Shown: positions 23,608 to 32,729, counted from the first letter of the stretch. The stretch: DNA of 64,000 nucleotides from Thermocaproicibacter sp036260805 (GCA_036260805.1 DATALZ010000055.1:17606-81605), one strand, 5' to 3'. Numbers and translations are program-made. The notes: generated by a model from the sequence alone, not told the origin.

Positions 23608-25641
23608 GTGGCCAGTCTTTACAGAGAGAACATTCGCATACTAAAGGGCGTCGGCGAAAGACGAGCTAAGCTTTTTCAGAAGCTGGGTGCGTCTTCCGTC
23701 GGCGCCCTCCTTCGTCTGTACCCAAGAACATACGAAGATCTGAGCCATCCCTGCACCGTTCGGAACGCTCCGGCGGATACTCCCTGCGCCGTTCGAGCAT
23801 GTGTAACGGAGAGTCCGAAGGGAACCCGAATCCGCGGGGGCATGACGCTCTACAAAGCAAAAGCAGATGACGGCGAAAATGAATTCACGCTCACTTTTTT
23901 CAACAATCCCTATGTAACCAGCCTTCTCAAAGAAGGAGAAACCTACCTTTTCTACGGGAAAGTTACGCAGAATTTTCTTAAACACGAGATGACTGCGCCG
24001 GAATTTTTCCCGGCGGACTCCTGTCCCGCTATCCGGCCGGTCTACCGGCAGACGCAGGGACTAAGCAGCCGTATTATCGGGAATGCGGTAAAAGAGGCTC
24101 TTCGCCTTTTACCGGAAACAGTGCACGACCCTATCCCCCAGACGATACGCACGGAGTACTCGCTCTGTGAGCTGCGCTATGCAATGGAAAACATCCATTT
24201 TCCGGCGGATTCCGAAGCGATTTCAGCAGCCCGCCGGAGACTGATTTTTGAAGAACTGCTCATTCTGCAGCTCGGCCTCTCCCTCATGAAAAACAGGAGC
24301 AGCAAAGAGAGCCGGTTCCGCCTAGAGAAGGATTATACCGAGGAGTTTTTCTCGCTGCTGCCGTATACTCTCACCAGCGCACAGAAACGCGCCGTACAGG
24401 AATCTATGGATGACCTGATGAGCGGCCGCACGATGAACCGGCTGATTCAGGGCGACGTAGGTTCCGGAAAAACCGCCGTCGCGGCGGCATTATGCTATTC
24501 TGCTGTAAAAAACGGTCTGCAGGCGGCGCTAATGGTTCCTACGGAGATTTTGGCTCATCAGCATTATGATTCTCTCACTCGAATTTTGGAGCCTGCCGGC
24601 GTGTGCACAGCCCTTTTAACGGGATCCGTTCCCGCCGCACAGAAAAAGAAAATCCTCGCAAGACTGGCAGATGGTGAAATCGGGCTGATCATCGGAACAC
24701 ACGCCCTTCTCTCGGAAAATGTGGAATTCCAGCGCCTCGGTCTTGTTGTAACCGACGAACAGCACCGCTTTGGAGTATCGCAGCGCGCGGCGCTCTCTGC
24801 CAAAGGCGACGACCCTCACCTTCTGGTGATGAGCGCGACGCCGATTCCGCGTACGCTCGCGCTGATGATTTACGGCGACCTTGACCTCTCGGTGCTGGAC
24901 GAACTGCCGCCGGGCAGACAGAAAATTGAAACTTACGCGGTCACTTCCAATAAGCGGCTCCGCGTTTTCGCTTTCCTGAAAAAGCTGATTGCCGAAGGCC
25001 GCCAGTGCTTTATTATCTGCCCTATGATTGAGCAGGACCAGAATGGAATGGCAAGCGTGGAACAGTACGCGGAAAAGCTGAAAAACGAATGGCTCCCGGG
25101 ATACAGCATTGCCGTCCTTCACGGGAAGATGAAGCCAAAAGAAAAGGACGCAGTCATGAAGTCCTTTTCTGACGGCGAAACAAACGTCCTTGTTTCCACA
25201 ACTGTCGTTGAGGTTGGCGTGGACATACCGAACGCCGCAGTCATGATGATTGAAAACGCCGAGCGGTACGGCCTTTCGCAGCTCCATCAGCTCAGGGGGC
25301 GCGTCGGCCGCGGAAAGCACCAATCTTACTGTATTCTGATCTCCGACGCGCAGAATGAGGAAACAACAGCGCGCCTGAACATCATGTGCCGGACGAACAA
25401 CGGCTTCCGTATTGCGGATGAGGACTTGAAACTCCGCGGGCCGGGCGACTTTTTCGGGAGCAGGCAGCATGGCCTTCCGGTTCTGAAAATTGCGGATATG
25501 GCTGCCGATATGGAGTGCCTCAATCAGGCCCAGAAGGCCTCGCGTTCGATTTTATCCACTGACCCGACACTGGAACTACCGGAGCACCGGGGCCTTCGCG
25601 CCGAAGTTAAGCAGCTTTTCTCACATATGGAGCTTTCGTAA
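23608..25641 (+). CDS. recG: ATP-dependent DNA helicase RecG
   Basis: Branch-migrating helicase that remodels stalled forks and recombination intermediates (677 residues, normal). An N-terminal wedge/OB domain (~1-200) carries the family GVGERRAKLFQKLG start. The helicase core has the Walker A motif GDVGSGKT at 282-289, DEQH at 383-386, SATPIPRTLALMIYGDLD, and later VSTTVVEVGVDIPNA and QLRGRVGRGKHQSYC. The start is GTG with AAAGGATGG upstream. It follows fakA by 25 bases, an arrangement also common in Firmicutes. Confidence 0.96.
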   Translation: MASLYRENIRILKGVGERRAKLFQKLGASSVGALLRLYPRTYEDLSHPCTVRNAPADTPCAVRACVTESPKGTRIRGGMTLYKAKADDGENEFTLTFFNNPYVTSLLKEGETYLFYGKVTQNFLKHEMTAPEFFPADSCPAIRPVYRQTQGLSSRIIGNAVKEALRLLPETVHDPIPQTIRTEYSLCELRYAMENIHFPADSEAISAARRRLIFEELLILQLGLSLMKNRSSKESRFRLEKDYTEEFFSLLPYTLTSAQKRAVQESMDDLMSGRTMNRLIQGDVGSGKTAVAAALCYSAVKNGLQAALMVPTEILAHQHYDSLTRILEPAGVCTALLTGSVPAAQKKKILARLADGEIGLIIGTHALLSENVEFQRLGLVVTDEQHRFGVSQRAALSAKGDDPHLLVMSATPIPRTLALMIYGDLDLSVLDELPPGRQKIETYAVTSNKRLRVFAFLKKLIAEGRQCFIICPMIEQDQNGMASVEQYAEKLKNEWLPGYSIAVLHGKMKPKEKDAVMKSFSDGETNVLVSTTVVEVGVDIPNAAVMMIENAERYGLSQLHQLRGRVGRGKHQSYCILISDAQNEETTARLNIMCRTNNGFRIADEDLKLRGPGDFFGSRQHGLPVLKIADMAADMECLNQAQKASRSILSTDPTLELPEHRGLRAEVKQLFSHMELS

Positions 25642-25654
25642 TTAGCGAGGTGTC

Positions 25655-26098
25655 ATGATGGAAAATATATCGGAATTGATTAAAACTTTATATTCAAGTG
25701 ATAATAAATTAGCCTACCAGGCGCTGCAGGCACTAGCAGACGTAAGTACAAACACGAATAAGGTTTACAGGTATTTTGATGAGTTCGTTGAAATGATAAA
25801 GAACAGCAACTCTTATCTCCGAACCAGGGGACTTGTTTTAATTGCGGCGAACGCTAAATGGGACGAAGATAACAAAATTGACGAAATTATTGATGAGTAC
25901 TTAAATCATATTACAGATGAAAAACCAATTACAGCCAGGCAATGTATAAAGCTGTTGCCGACTATAGCCAAATTCAAGCCGGATTTATCTGCAGATATTA
26001 AAATTGCCTTGTCGACAGCAAGAATTACAAAATACTCGAATAGTATGGGGCCGTTGATTTTGAAAGACATTTCCAACGCACTGAAGAAAATTAGCTGA
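25655..26098 (+). CDS. Small HEAT-like repeat protein
   Basis: A 147-residue all-helical protein with alternating amphipathic helices (SDNKLAYQALQALADVS, SYLRTRGLVLIAANAKWD, PITARQCIKLLPTIAKFKP) that look like HEAT/armadillo repeats. Similar short Clostridia proteins are often named 'SufBD-like' without evidence of Fe-S work. I see no Cys or His metal motif. It follows recG by 13 bases with GAGGTG before the ATG, so it may be co-transcribed. Its base composition is clearly more AT-rich than recG, which hints at a different origin. Function unknown. Confidence 0.8.
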   Translation: MMENISELIKTLYSSDNKLAYQALQALADVSTNTNKVYRYFDEFVEMIKNSNSYLRTRGLVLIAANAKWDEDNKIDEIIDEYLNHITDEKPITARQCIKLLPTIAKFKPDLSADIKIALSTARITKYSNSMGPLILKDISNALKKIS

Positions 26099-26474
26099 AA
26101 TGCTTTAAAACCTGTAAACAGCCTCAATAGATACCCACCGACAAGTCGGTGGTACTTCCGCGGCGCCAAAGGTGCAACATGTTCCCTGCAGCCCTTCAAA
26201 AGGCTAAAAAAGCCGTCATTTGCGGTGTATACTTCTCTCCCCTGCCCCTCTCGCGTATAAGACTCCATAAATCATTGAATAAATATCAGCGCGAAAGGGG
26301 TGTATGACGGGTGGGGGCTGCGCCCCCACCCTGCTAAAAGCCCCGCCCGTTTTATTGAGCTTTTCTCTCCCATATTATTTGGAAATGGGCGGGGTTTGGG
26401 GTGGGTATATAAAATAAAAGCCTGAAACTAAAGCTCTTCTGGTCTCACCGGCACCGCCGGTAGTTTTGCTGCAC
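26099..26474. other. Gene-free region with strong inverted repeats
   Basis: No gene is seen. There are three structures. (1) A hairpin with arms around CACCGAC/GTCGGTG at 26132-26154 resembles the ends of IS200/IS605-type elements. (2) A ten-bp G/C hairpin joins 26309-26318 with 26322-26331 (GGGTGGGGGC). (3) A long hairpin joins 26338-26348 with 26387-26397 (core CCCCGCCC/GGGCGGGG). A GGGTGGG at 26399-26405 could pair with CCCACCC of structure 2, giving two exclusive folds. Confidence 0.4.
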
Positions 26475-26504
26475 AAAAAGGCGGCTCCCAAACGGGAACC
26501 GCCT
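26475..26504 (-). terminator. Terminator of the metallophosphoesterase gene
   Basis: An 11-bp stem, AGGCGGTTCCC with GGGAGCCGCCT (one G-U), with loop GTTT and TTTTT on the minus strand, lies nine bases after the stop. Confidence 0.9.
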
Positions 26505-26512
26505 CTTCATAT

Positions 26513-27214
26513 TTACCTTCCAAGAAAATGTCTTGGCTTCGACATTTCTTCCACGGGAATTACACCGCTGAACACTGCAAAATTTTTGTATGTAATCTTG
26601 CGATCGATATGCTGGGAACCAAAGAACCACTTTTTATATTTTACCTTGCTGATAATCTGCCCGAAAAAAGCATCCAGCTGGTTCCGGTTTTCGGATTTCA
26701 TTCGCCCGGGCACTAAATCCACACGTGGAGGCGGCTCGTGCGTAAAGATATAATCAACCTGCAGGTCATTGCCTTTCAAATTTTCGATGCCTTCCCGCAT
26801 TTCATCCATGCTTGGCATTTCGGAAGGCCACCATTTTTGGGCTTCCATGCGGATTTGCTTTTCATTGCTCTCCCCGCCGCCAAACGTGAAGATCTTTTTA
26901 CCTTCCACTTCGTAGACCTGCCCGCGCATCAGGTGGTACAGATTTCCACAGATGTGGTGAACCTTCCCGCCGCTCCATTCTTCAACGGGATATTTGCCGA
27001 GAAGGTCAAAATTTTCGTGGGTTCCGTCGAGGAAAAGTACATTGAATTTTCTGCTGCCCAGTTTTTTCAGATTTTTTTCTTCCTGTTCCCCGCCGTCCCA
27101 TATAAATCCGAAATCGCCGCAAATAATTAGAGTATCGCCTTTCCCAAGCCTGCGCATCTCCGAGGAACGGAAACGCTGAATTTCACCATGGGTATCCCCG
27201 GTTACATAAATCAC
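26513..27214 (-). CDS. Calcineurin-like metallophosphoesterase
   Basis: A 233-residue phosphoesterase of the calcineurin fold. Metal motifs: VTGDTHGE (D-x-H), ICGDFGFIWDG (GD), LDGTHENFDLL (the GNH equivalent is GTHEN) and FTHEPPPRVDL. This pattern is common in Clostridia and phage-like phosphatases; the substrate is unknown. I prefer the GTG at 27214, eight bases after TCCTCC (GGAGGA on the minus strand). Upstream in-frame starts add an unrelated stretch. It is monocistronic and ends at a terminator. Confidence 0.88.
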   Translation of the reverse strand: MIYVTGDTHGEIQRFRSSEMRRLGKGDTLIICGDFGFIWDGGEQEEKNLKKLGSRKFNVLFLDGTHENFDLLGKYPVEEWSGGKVHHICGNLYHLMRGQVYEVEGKKIFTFGGGESNEKQIRMEAQKWWPSEMPSMDEMREGIENLKGNDLQVDYIFTHEPPPRVDLVPGRMKSENRNQLDAFFGQIISKVKYKKWFFGSQHIDRKITYKNFAVFSGVIPVEEMSKPRHFLGR

Positions 27215-27415
27215 TGTAATGTTCCTCCAAATTTGTGCCCCGCCTTTGGCTCCGTTCAAGTCAACTCCTATGGCTTCAAACAAAGCCCTGAAACCTCGGC
27301 AAAGGATAAATTGTTAATATTTCGTTACTTTAAATTTTAGTGAAGAACTGCTATACTGAATAATAACGGCCGTATAGCTGCCCTTTTATCATATCACATC
27401 GGAGGCAAAATTTCC

Positions 27416-28765
27416 ATGAAAAAAAAGTTCCTCTCCCTTTTCACCGCCCTTATCATCCTATGCACGGTTTTCCTGCCGAATACGGCGAATGCTGCGGATT
27501 TTACCATAAATTTTAAAACAAACAGCGAAGCGATTGAACTGGTAAATCTGGATACCGGAACCGCTGTCTATGAGAAAAATCAGAATGAAAAGCGGGAACC
27601 CGCGTCTGTCACCAAGATCATGACGTATATTATTACCGCGGAACATATCAAAGACCTGCAGGGCACAAAAATCACCGTCTCCAAAAAAATACTGGATGAA
27701 CTCTCCGGAACCGGAAGCTCCATGGCAGGAATTCAGGTAGGCGACGTTGCAACGGTCTATCAGCTTCTGAACTGCATGATGGTTCCTTCGGGCAACGACG
27801 CCGCTCTTACGCTTGCCGACTACGTCGGCGGGGGCGACGTGAACAAATTCGTGGATATGATGAACGCAAAGGCAAAGGCTCTCGGCTGCACCAACACGCA
27901 TTTTACAAACCCGCACGGCCTGCACGACGCGAACCACTACACCACTGCCGCCGATCTTGTGAAAATCGCCCGCTATGCTATGACTCTTCCGTATTTCATG
28001 GACGTCTGCTCCCAGGTAGGTTATGCCTATATACCATCAGGAGGCCCCAACAAGGGCAAGGAAACCGATCTTTCCACCACTAACCGAATGATTATCAGCA
28101 GCGACACCAAGTATTATTACCGTTACGCAAAAGGCATTAAGACGGGCCACACGGACGAATCCGGTTACTGCCTCGTTTCCACCGCTTCTGCGGACGGCTA
28201 CAGTTACCTGTGCGTTGCCCTCGGATCACCTTCCGTCGATAAAAACGGCAAAGAAATCGACACGCACGGCGAAATGCTGGACAGCGCTGCGCTCTACCGC
28301 TGGGCGCTTACCTCTCTGGAACTGAAAAAGATCGTGGGCGCAGACGACACACTGGGTGAGATCGGCCTGAACTACGCCTGGAATAAAGATAAGCTCCGCC
28401 TGCAGGCGGAAAAAAGCTACTCTGCCATTCTTCCCAAAGGGGTCTCGGCAAGCAGTGTTATCATCACGAAGAAGCTTCCGAAATCCATTGATGCTCCGGT
28501 CAAGAAGGGACAGGTAGTCGGCACGGCAACCCTCAGTTATGCAAACGAACAGCTGGCAACGATCAATCTTGTAGCGGCTGAATCGGTCGAGCGCAGCGAG
28601 CTCTTACACACGACCGACATAATAAAAGCTATTGTTACTTCGATTTGGTTCATTATAATAGTGATTCTTATCATCTTACTGGTGATTGTTTATATTGTTC
28701 TCGCGATTATCTATAACAGGAAAAGGAAAAACCTTCGTAAGGTCAAAAAGTACAGACGTATGTAA
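27416..28765 (+). CDS. D-alanyl-D-alanine carboxypeptidase, penicillin-binding S11 family
   Basis: A PBP5/DacA/DacF-type carboxypeptidase (449 residues) that removes the terminal D-Ala from peptidoglycan pentapeptides. The signal peptide is cleaved near ANA-ADF (residue ~27). Active-site motifs: SVTK at 64-67, SGN at 125-127 and KTG at 242-244. A C-terminal domain is followed by a transmembrane helix (~405-432) and a basic tail RKRKNLRKVKKYRRM. Typical PBP5s use an amphipathic helix, so the full membrane span is a variant. The ATG follows ATCGGAGGC. A terminator follows. Confidence 0.94.
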   Translation: MKKKFLSLFTALIILCTVFLPNTANAADFTINFKTNSEAIELVNLDTGTAVYEKNQNEKREPASVTKIMTYIITAEHIKDLQGTKITVSKKILDELSGTGSSMAGIQVGDVATVYQLLNCMMVPSGNDAALTLADYVGGGDVNKFVDMMNAKAKALGCTNTHFTNPHGLHDANHYTTAADLVKIARYAMTLPYFMDVCSQVGYAYIPSGGPNKGKETDLSTTNRMIISSDTKYYYRYAKGIKTGHTDESGYCLVSTASADGYSYLCVALGSPSVDKNGKEIDTHGEMLDSAALYRWALTSLELKKIVGADDTLGEIGLNYAWNKDKLRLQAEKSYSAILPKGVSASSVIITKKLPKSIDAPVKKGQVVGTATLSYANEQLATINLVAAESVERSELLHTTDIIKAIVTSIWFIIIVILIILLVIVYIVLAIIYNRKRKNLRKVKKYRRM

Positions 28766-28770
28766 AGCAA

Positions 28771-28800
28771 AACCGGCGGAAACAATCCGCCGGTTTTTTA
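28771..28800 (+). terminator. Terminator of the S11 carboxypeptidase gene
   Basis: A ten-bp stem, AACCGGCGGA with TCCGCCGGTT, is followed by six Ts. Confidence 0.93.
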
Positions 28801-28823
28801 TTGGGGTATTCCCTGTGCATGTT

Positions 28824-29615
28824 TCAGCTTCCTGCGCTCTCGTAAGCGTTGATGCCGCGCGACCAGACCCAGTAAGCAAGCGCAAGGAGAACCAGCGAGA
28901 CCAGAACCGGCACCCCGATACAGAAAAGCGGGTCTTTCCCGGTCAGGAAGTAACTAGCCGGGTAGAAGCCGGTAAGCGCAAACGGGATAATGTACGTAAC
29001 AATCCCACGGACTGTCTTATTGTAGATGGACGTCGGGTACTTGGCAAAATCATTCATGTCGTAAAACATATTCAGGACTTCACCGCTGGATTTCAGCCAA
29101 AAAGCCAGCGCAGCGCCAATAATCTTCATGTCTGTGTAAATCAATGCTGCGGCCGCGACAGCAACAAGGAACAGCAGAATATTAACTGCGCTAATTGTAA
29201 TTTTCAGCCCAACTGCAGCCGTACACAGGAGTGCGATACCAAGTATCAGCTCCCCAAATGCATCAAGCTGGAACGCTTCCATAATTACATGAAGAAGCGG
29301 GTTAATCGGTCTGGTGAGATATTTATCAAATTCGCCTTTACGCACAGTAAAATAGGCAACCATCCAAAGATTGTCGGTCAGTAAGTGATCCAGTCCCTGC
29401 GGGAGCAGAGAAAATCCATATATGAAGAGAATCTGATTATAGGTCCACCCGGCAAGGTTAGGGATCTGGCTGAAAATGATGCCTAGAAAAAGGATATTGA
29501 AACTCTGTGAAATCAGAAAACTGATCAGGCCGGTTAAAAAGTCAGCCCTGTATTCCATCAGCTTCTTTAAATTCTGTACTGCAAAAACGCGGTACAGCCT
29601 TAAAAACTTTCTCAA
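28824..29615 (-). CDS. ABC-2 (DUF990-type) permease, second subunit
   Basis: An integral membrane protein of about 264 residues with around six hydrophobic spans, like the DUF990/ABC-2 permeases that work in pairs with one ATPase. The family pattern YRADFLTGLISFLISQSFNILFLGIIF near the start and GEFDKYLTRPINPLLHVI in the cytoplasmic loop are typical. I choose a TTG start at 29615, six bases after GGGGGG and two bases after the upstream stop. A longer in-frame ATG start would overlap the other permease by 200 bases. It is the last gene of a three-gene operon. Confidence 0.85.
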   Translation of the reverse strand: MRKFLRLYRVFAVQNLKKLMEYRADFLTGLISFLISQSFNILFLGIIFSQIPNLAGWTYNQILFIYGFSLLPQGLDHLLTDNLWMVAYFTVRKGEFDKYLTRPINPLLHVIMEAFQLDAFGELILGIALLCTAAVGLKITISAVNILLFLVAVAAAALIYTDMKIIGAALAFWLKSSGEVLNMFYDMNDFAKYPTSIYNKTVRGIVTYIIPFALTGFYPASYFLTGKDPLFCIGVPVLVSLVLLALAYWVWSRGINAYESAGS

Positions 29616-29617
29616 GA

Positions 29618-30436
29618 TCAGCCCCCCTGTACCGTCACATGTTTTACAGAAAGCTGCCAGATCAGTCTGCTCAGGCCCCAAAAAGCGAGTACCCAGAATA
29701 CCTGCAGAGCGATTAGTAGCGCTGTCTGTGACGGTCCGTATTTTCCCATATAGATCATAACCGGCGTATAACTCAGCGATGCAAACGGCAGGCAGTTGAG
29801 AATGTTCTGTGCCCAAAGCGGCATAAAAGCAATGGGGATAATTGCGCCGCTCAGAAAATTCACAATACTTTGTTTAAGCATGGAAAAGCCCCAGATATTT
29901 TTCAGAAAGAACGCGAGGAATCCCACGCTCAGGCTGAAATAAAACGACAGCAGGTAGCTTAAAATGATGCTGAGAAAATACAGCAAAAAAGTTGCAAGAT
30001 TGAACACGATATGTCCGTAAGCCCAGCATCGGTACCATTCCACACCAATAACGACCGGTGGAAGCAAAAGAAGGGTGACGATAAACCGGCTGCCGATCTC
30101 CTGAAACAGTGCGTATGTATCAAAGCCAATTGGCTTAATCATCAGCATGGAGAAACTTCCGTCCTTAATCTGTTCCCCCACGTCCCTTGTCGCGCCGCTG
30201 TGCGCCGCAAAACCGGTTAGATTCGTAATAAAAACATAGGTTACAAGATCCGGCATGGAAAAACCCATAAAGGAAGACCCGCCGCTTGAATGAAACACTG
30301 CCAGCCAGATAAAGTACATGATAAAACAGTACATCAGGCTGCCGACAAAAAAGGCCAGAAAATTTAGCCGATAGGCAATCATACTGTCGACGCCCGCCCG
30401 GATAATCGGAAGGCAGACGCGCATTTTTTTACGCAT
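29618..30436 (-). CDS. ABC-2 (DUF990-type) permease, first subunit
   Basis: A 272-residue permease with about six membrane spans. The opening RKKMRVCLPIIRAGVDSMIAYRLNF and the loop GATRDVGEQIKDGSFSMLMIKPIGFD match the paired-permease family, known for example from viologen exporters (EvrABC-like). The ATG at 30436 follows AAGGAGGTC and overlaps the ATPase stop by eight bases, so the ATPase and permease are translationally coupled. The substrate is unknown. Confidence 0.87.
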   Translation of the reverse strand: MRKKMRVCLPIIRAGVDSMIAYRLNFLAFFVGSLMYCFIMYFIWLAVFHSSGGSSFMGFSMPDLVTYVFITNLTGFAAHSGATRDVGEQIKDGSFSMLMIKPIGFDTYALFQEIGSRFIVTLLLLPPVVIGVEWYRCWAYGHIVFNLATFLLYFLSIILSYLLSFYFSLSVGFLAFFLKNIWGFSMLKQSIVNFLSGAIIPIAFMPLWAQNILNCLPFASLSYTPVMIYMGKYGPSQTALLIALQVFWVLAFWGLSRLIWQLSVKHVTVQGG

Positions 30437-31442
30437 CCAAACTGACCTCCTTTTTGTAAATTCTGCGGATGATTTCCTCAGCGTCCGCATCCTTTACCGC
30501 CATGTCCTTCACTCTTACCTTTGAGAGTGTATATTCCACAAGGCTGCCTGCGGGAATCTTTTCGGTATTGAATTTTACATTAATTCCGGCATCGCTCTGT
30601 GAGGCCTGAACATCGTCGTCCAAAACATGAAAGTGCTGCCTGTAATCCAGAAGATTCAAATCGAAGTTTTGTTCGGGTATGAAGCTGAATTCACGAACCT
30701 GGCCGTATGTACTCTTCAGATTCTGCAGGCTCCCGTCATAAATAAGCCTGCCCTTGTCGATCATTACAATATGCCTGCAAAGATATTCAATGTCGCTCAG
30801 GTCATGTGTTGTCAAAATTACCGTAGTCTTCTCCTGCTGGCTGATTACATTGATCGCATTACGGATATTCTCCTTTACAACGACGTCCAGCCCTATGGTC
30901 GGCTCATCCAGAAACAGTACTTTCGGGCTGTGCAGAAGCGACGCCGCAATGTCCGCCCTCATTCGCTGCCCGAGCGACAGCGTTCTTACCGGGCTCTTGA
31001 TGAACTCGTTTAGCCCCAGAACATCATTAAAAAAGGACATCCGCCTCCGGAAGGAAGCGTCGTCCACACCGTAGATCTCTTTCAGCACCGTGTAGGTTTC
31101 TGTAAGCGGAAGATCCCACCACAGCTGAGTTCTCTGGCCGAACACGACTCCGATTTCTTTTACATATTCTTTTCTGTTTTTCTGCGGGATCTTTCCGTTA
31201 ATCCGGCAGAAACCGGATGTCGGGCACAAAATTCCGGTCAGCATTTTAATCATCGTGGACTTTCCTGCTCCATTCGGGCCGATAAATCCAAGTACCTCTC
31301 CCTTTTCAACATGAAAACTGATATCGTCCACCGCATGTACAATTTCAGACTTCTGATGAATCAGGGACTTGAGACTCCCCATAAATCCGGGCGCTTTGAT
31401 TGTTTTTTTGAAATCCTTGCTGATATGCTCCACCTGAATCAT
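30429..31442 (-). CDS. ABC transporter ATP-binding protein
   Basis: A 337-residue ATPase that powers the two downstream permeases. Walker A is GPNGAGKSTMI, the Q-loop region GVVFGQRTQLWWDLP, the signature LSLGQRM, Walker B VLFLDEPTIGLD, and the H-loop LTTHDLSD. A ~100-residue C-terminal extension follows the nucleotide-binding core, as in NatA/DrrA-like exporters. The start at 31442 (MIQVEHISKDFKK) is the natural domain start. Operon order is ATPase-permease-permease. Confidence 0.92.
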   Translation of the reverse strand: MIQVEHISKDFKKTIKAPGFMGSLKSLIHQKSEIVHAVDDISFHVEKGEVLGFIGPNGAGKSTMIKMLTGILCPTSGFCRINGKIPQKNRKEYVKEIGVVFGQRTQLWWDLPLTETYTVLKEIYGVDDASFRRRMSFFNDVLGLNEFIKSPVRTLSLGQRMRADIAASLLHSPKVLFLDEPTIGLDVVVKENIRNAINVISQQEKTTVILTTHDLSDIEYLCRHIVMIDKGRLIYDGSLQNLKSTYGQVREFSFIPEQNFDLNLLDYRQHFHVLDDDVQASQSDAGINVKFNTEKIPAGSLVEYTLSKVRVKDMAVKDADAEEIIRRIYKKEVSLDA

Positions 31443-31638
31443 AACTCCAGCCCTGCCCTTCCTTTCATTCTCGAAAATTATTTTACTATATTTTCGATTT
31501 ATATTCAACGGAATAGCTATATTTCGAAACTTTCGTTATTAAAAATACAATGTGCTGAGCATGCTGTTCGCTTCTACGAGTAGTTTCTTCCTTTTTCTAC
31601 TATTTTTCACCATATTGTTACAATTTTAGTTAAATTTG

Positions 31639-31667
31639 TTGACTTATTTTTACTTTTATGCAATAAT
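31639..31667 (+). promoter_or_regulatory. Possible promoter of the small membrane protein at 31.7 kb
   Basis: TTGACT, 17 bases, AATAAT in an AT-rich stretch. The -10 match is weak. Confidence 0.4.
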
Positions 31668-31698
31668 TAATTTACTTTAAAAGAAAAAGGTGATTTTA

Positions 31699-32208
31699 AT
31701 GGGATTTATCATCCTTCTCCTCTTCCTGGCGATTGTCGGCGGACTGATCTTTGTAAAAACTAAGATCAATAATACAGTATACCGTGCAGAGCAGCATGTA
31801 CTGGGCTCGGCAGGAATAGGGAGTGCAAATGTTGTTGCGGCAATTGATGATACCACCGAGAAAAAACATATTGCAGACTTTCTTGCAGCGTATCCTTCCA
31901 TGAGCGAGCAGGCTCTTAAGGATCAAATTAAAGCAATCTCCGACTCGTTCATCCAACACAATCCGCAGAATTGCATAAAACCTGAACTTAAAGGCAAGAT
32001 CGACAACGACAAGAATCTGCTGAAGATGCAGGGGAAAAATTTTGTCAGAACCTCTATTGTAAATTTCAGAAATAACCAGCTTTTTGCAAAGGCGATTTAC
32101 AGCGATAATCGGGACGAATATGACATTATACTCTATATGGATGTTTCCCAAAATGGATTATCTGTGTTCAAATATTATGCTATGAAAGGCGCAGTCAAAG
32201 GTTTTTAG
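31699..32208 (+). CDS. Single-span membrane protein of unknown function
   Basis: A 169-residue protein. A hydrophobic N-terminus (GFIILLLFLAIVGGLIFVK, residues 2-20) is likely a signal anchor, with the rest outside. The soluble part has helices (AEQHVLGSAGIGSANV, MSEQALKDQIKAISDSF) and a C-terminal beta-rich portion (YDIILYMDVSQNG). No family is recognised. The ATG at 31699 follows AAAAAGGTG. It is a lone gene with its own terminator and is more AT-rich than the housekeeping genes. Confidence 0.75.
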   Translation: MGFIILLLFLAIVGGLIFVKTKINNTVYRAEQHVLGSAGIGSANVVAAIDDTTEKKHIADFLAAYPSMSEQALKDQIKAISDSFIQHNPQNCIKPELKGKIDNDKNLLKMQGKNFVRTSIVNFRNNQLFAKAIYSDNRDEYDIILYMDVSQNGLSVFKYYAMKGAVKGF

Positions 32209-32305
32209 TAAAGTGCAATAAATAATACAGCCTTTCCAGTTTAGTTGTGGAGTTGGTTTGCGTTCATCCCCCGCAGTCTGAAATGGAATTGCAGTAGGCT
32301 CAGGG

Positions 32306-32336
32306 AATGGCATTGAGAAATCAATGCCATTTTGTT
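32306..32336 (+). terminator. Terminator of the gene at 31.7 kb
   Basis: An 11-bp perfect stem, AATGGCATTGA with TCAATGCCATT and a GAAA loop, is followed by TTTTG. Confidence 0.8.
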
Positions 32337-32402
32337 TGCAACGGTGCTATAATAGAATCATCATATCAACACGGCAACACAGAAATCAGCAGGTGAAATG
32401 TT

Positions 32403-32729
32403 ATGAAAAAGAACGTTCATATCCAAATAAGCATAGTTTTAGCCTGTATTTCTGCAGCCCTTTTGGTTTTGCTGACTTGCCTTAATCCAAACAGAGCAAG
32501 CCTAAACCATGCTGTGTTTGAAGGCGGCAGGCCAAATCCGATTACAAACAATCAGCAGATTATGGACTCTATTATTGAAACAGACAGAAAGACTTACCAA
32601 AATGAAAATGATCCGCGGATTCTCAGGAGAAACTATATTCTTTTCTCTATCTACGACGTACAGGTGAGCAGCTCGAAGACCTACCATATTCTTGGATTTT
32701 TACAGACCTTCCGGCTGATAAATTCATAG
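32403..32729 (+). CDS. Small membrane-anchored protein of unknown function
   Basis: A 108-residue protein with an N-terminal hydrophobic segment (ISIVLACISAALLVLLTCL, residues ~9-27) and a short extracellular part of mixed charge. The TCL-N segment is not a convincing lipobox. The ATG follows GCAGGTG. An extended -10 promoter, TGCTATAAT, lies at 32346-32353, about 50 bases upstream. No family is recognised. It ends 90 bases before the rplL stop on the opposite strand. Confidence 0.6.
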   Translation: MKKNVHIQISIVLACISAALLVLLTCLNPNRASLNHAVFEGGRPNPITNNQQIMDSIIETDRKTYQNENDPRILRRNYILFSIYDVQVSSSKTYHILGFLQTFRLINS

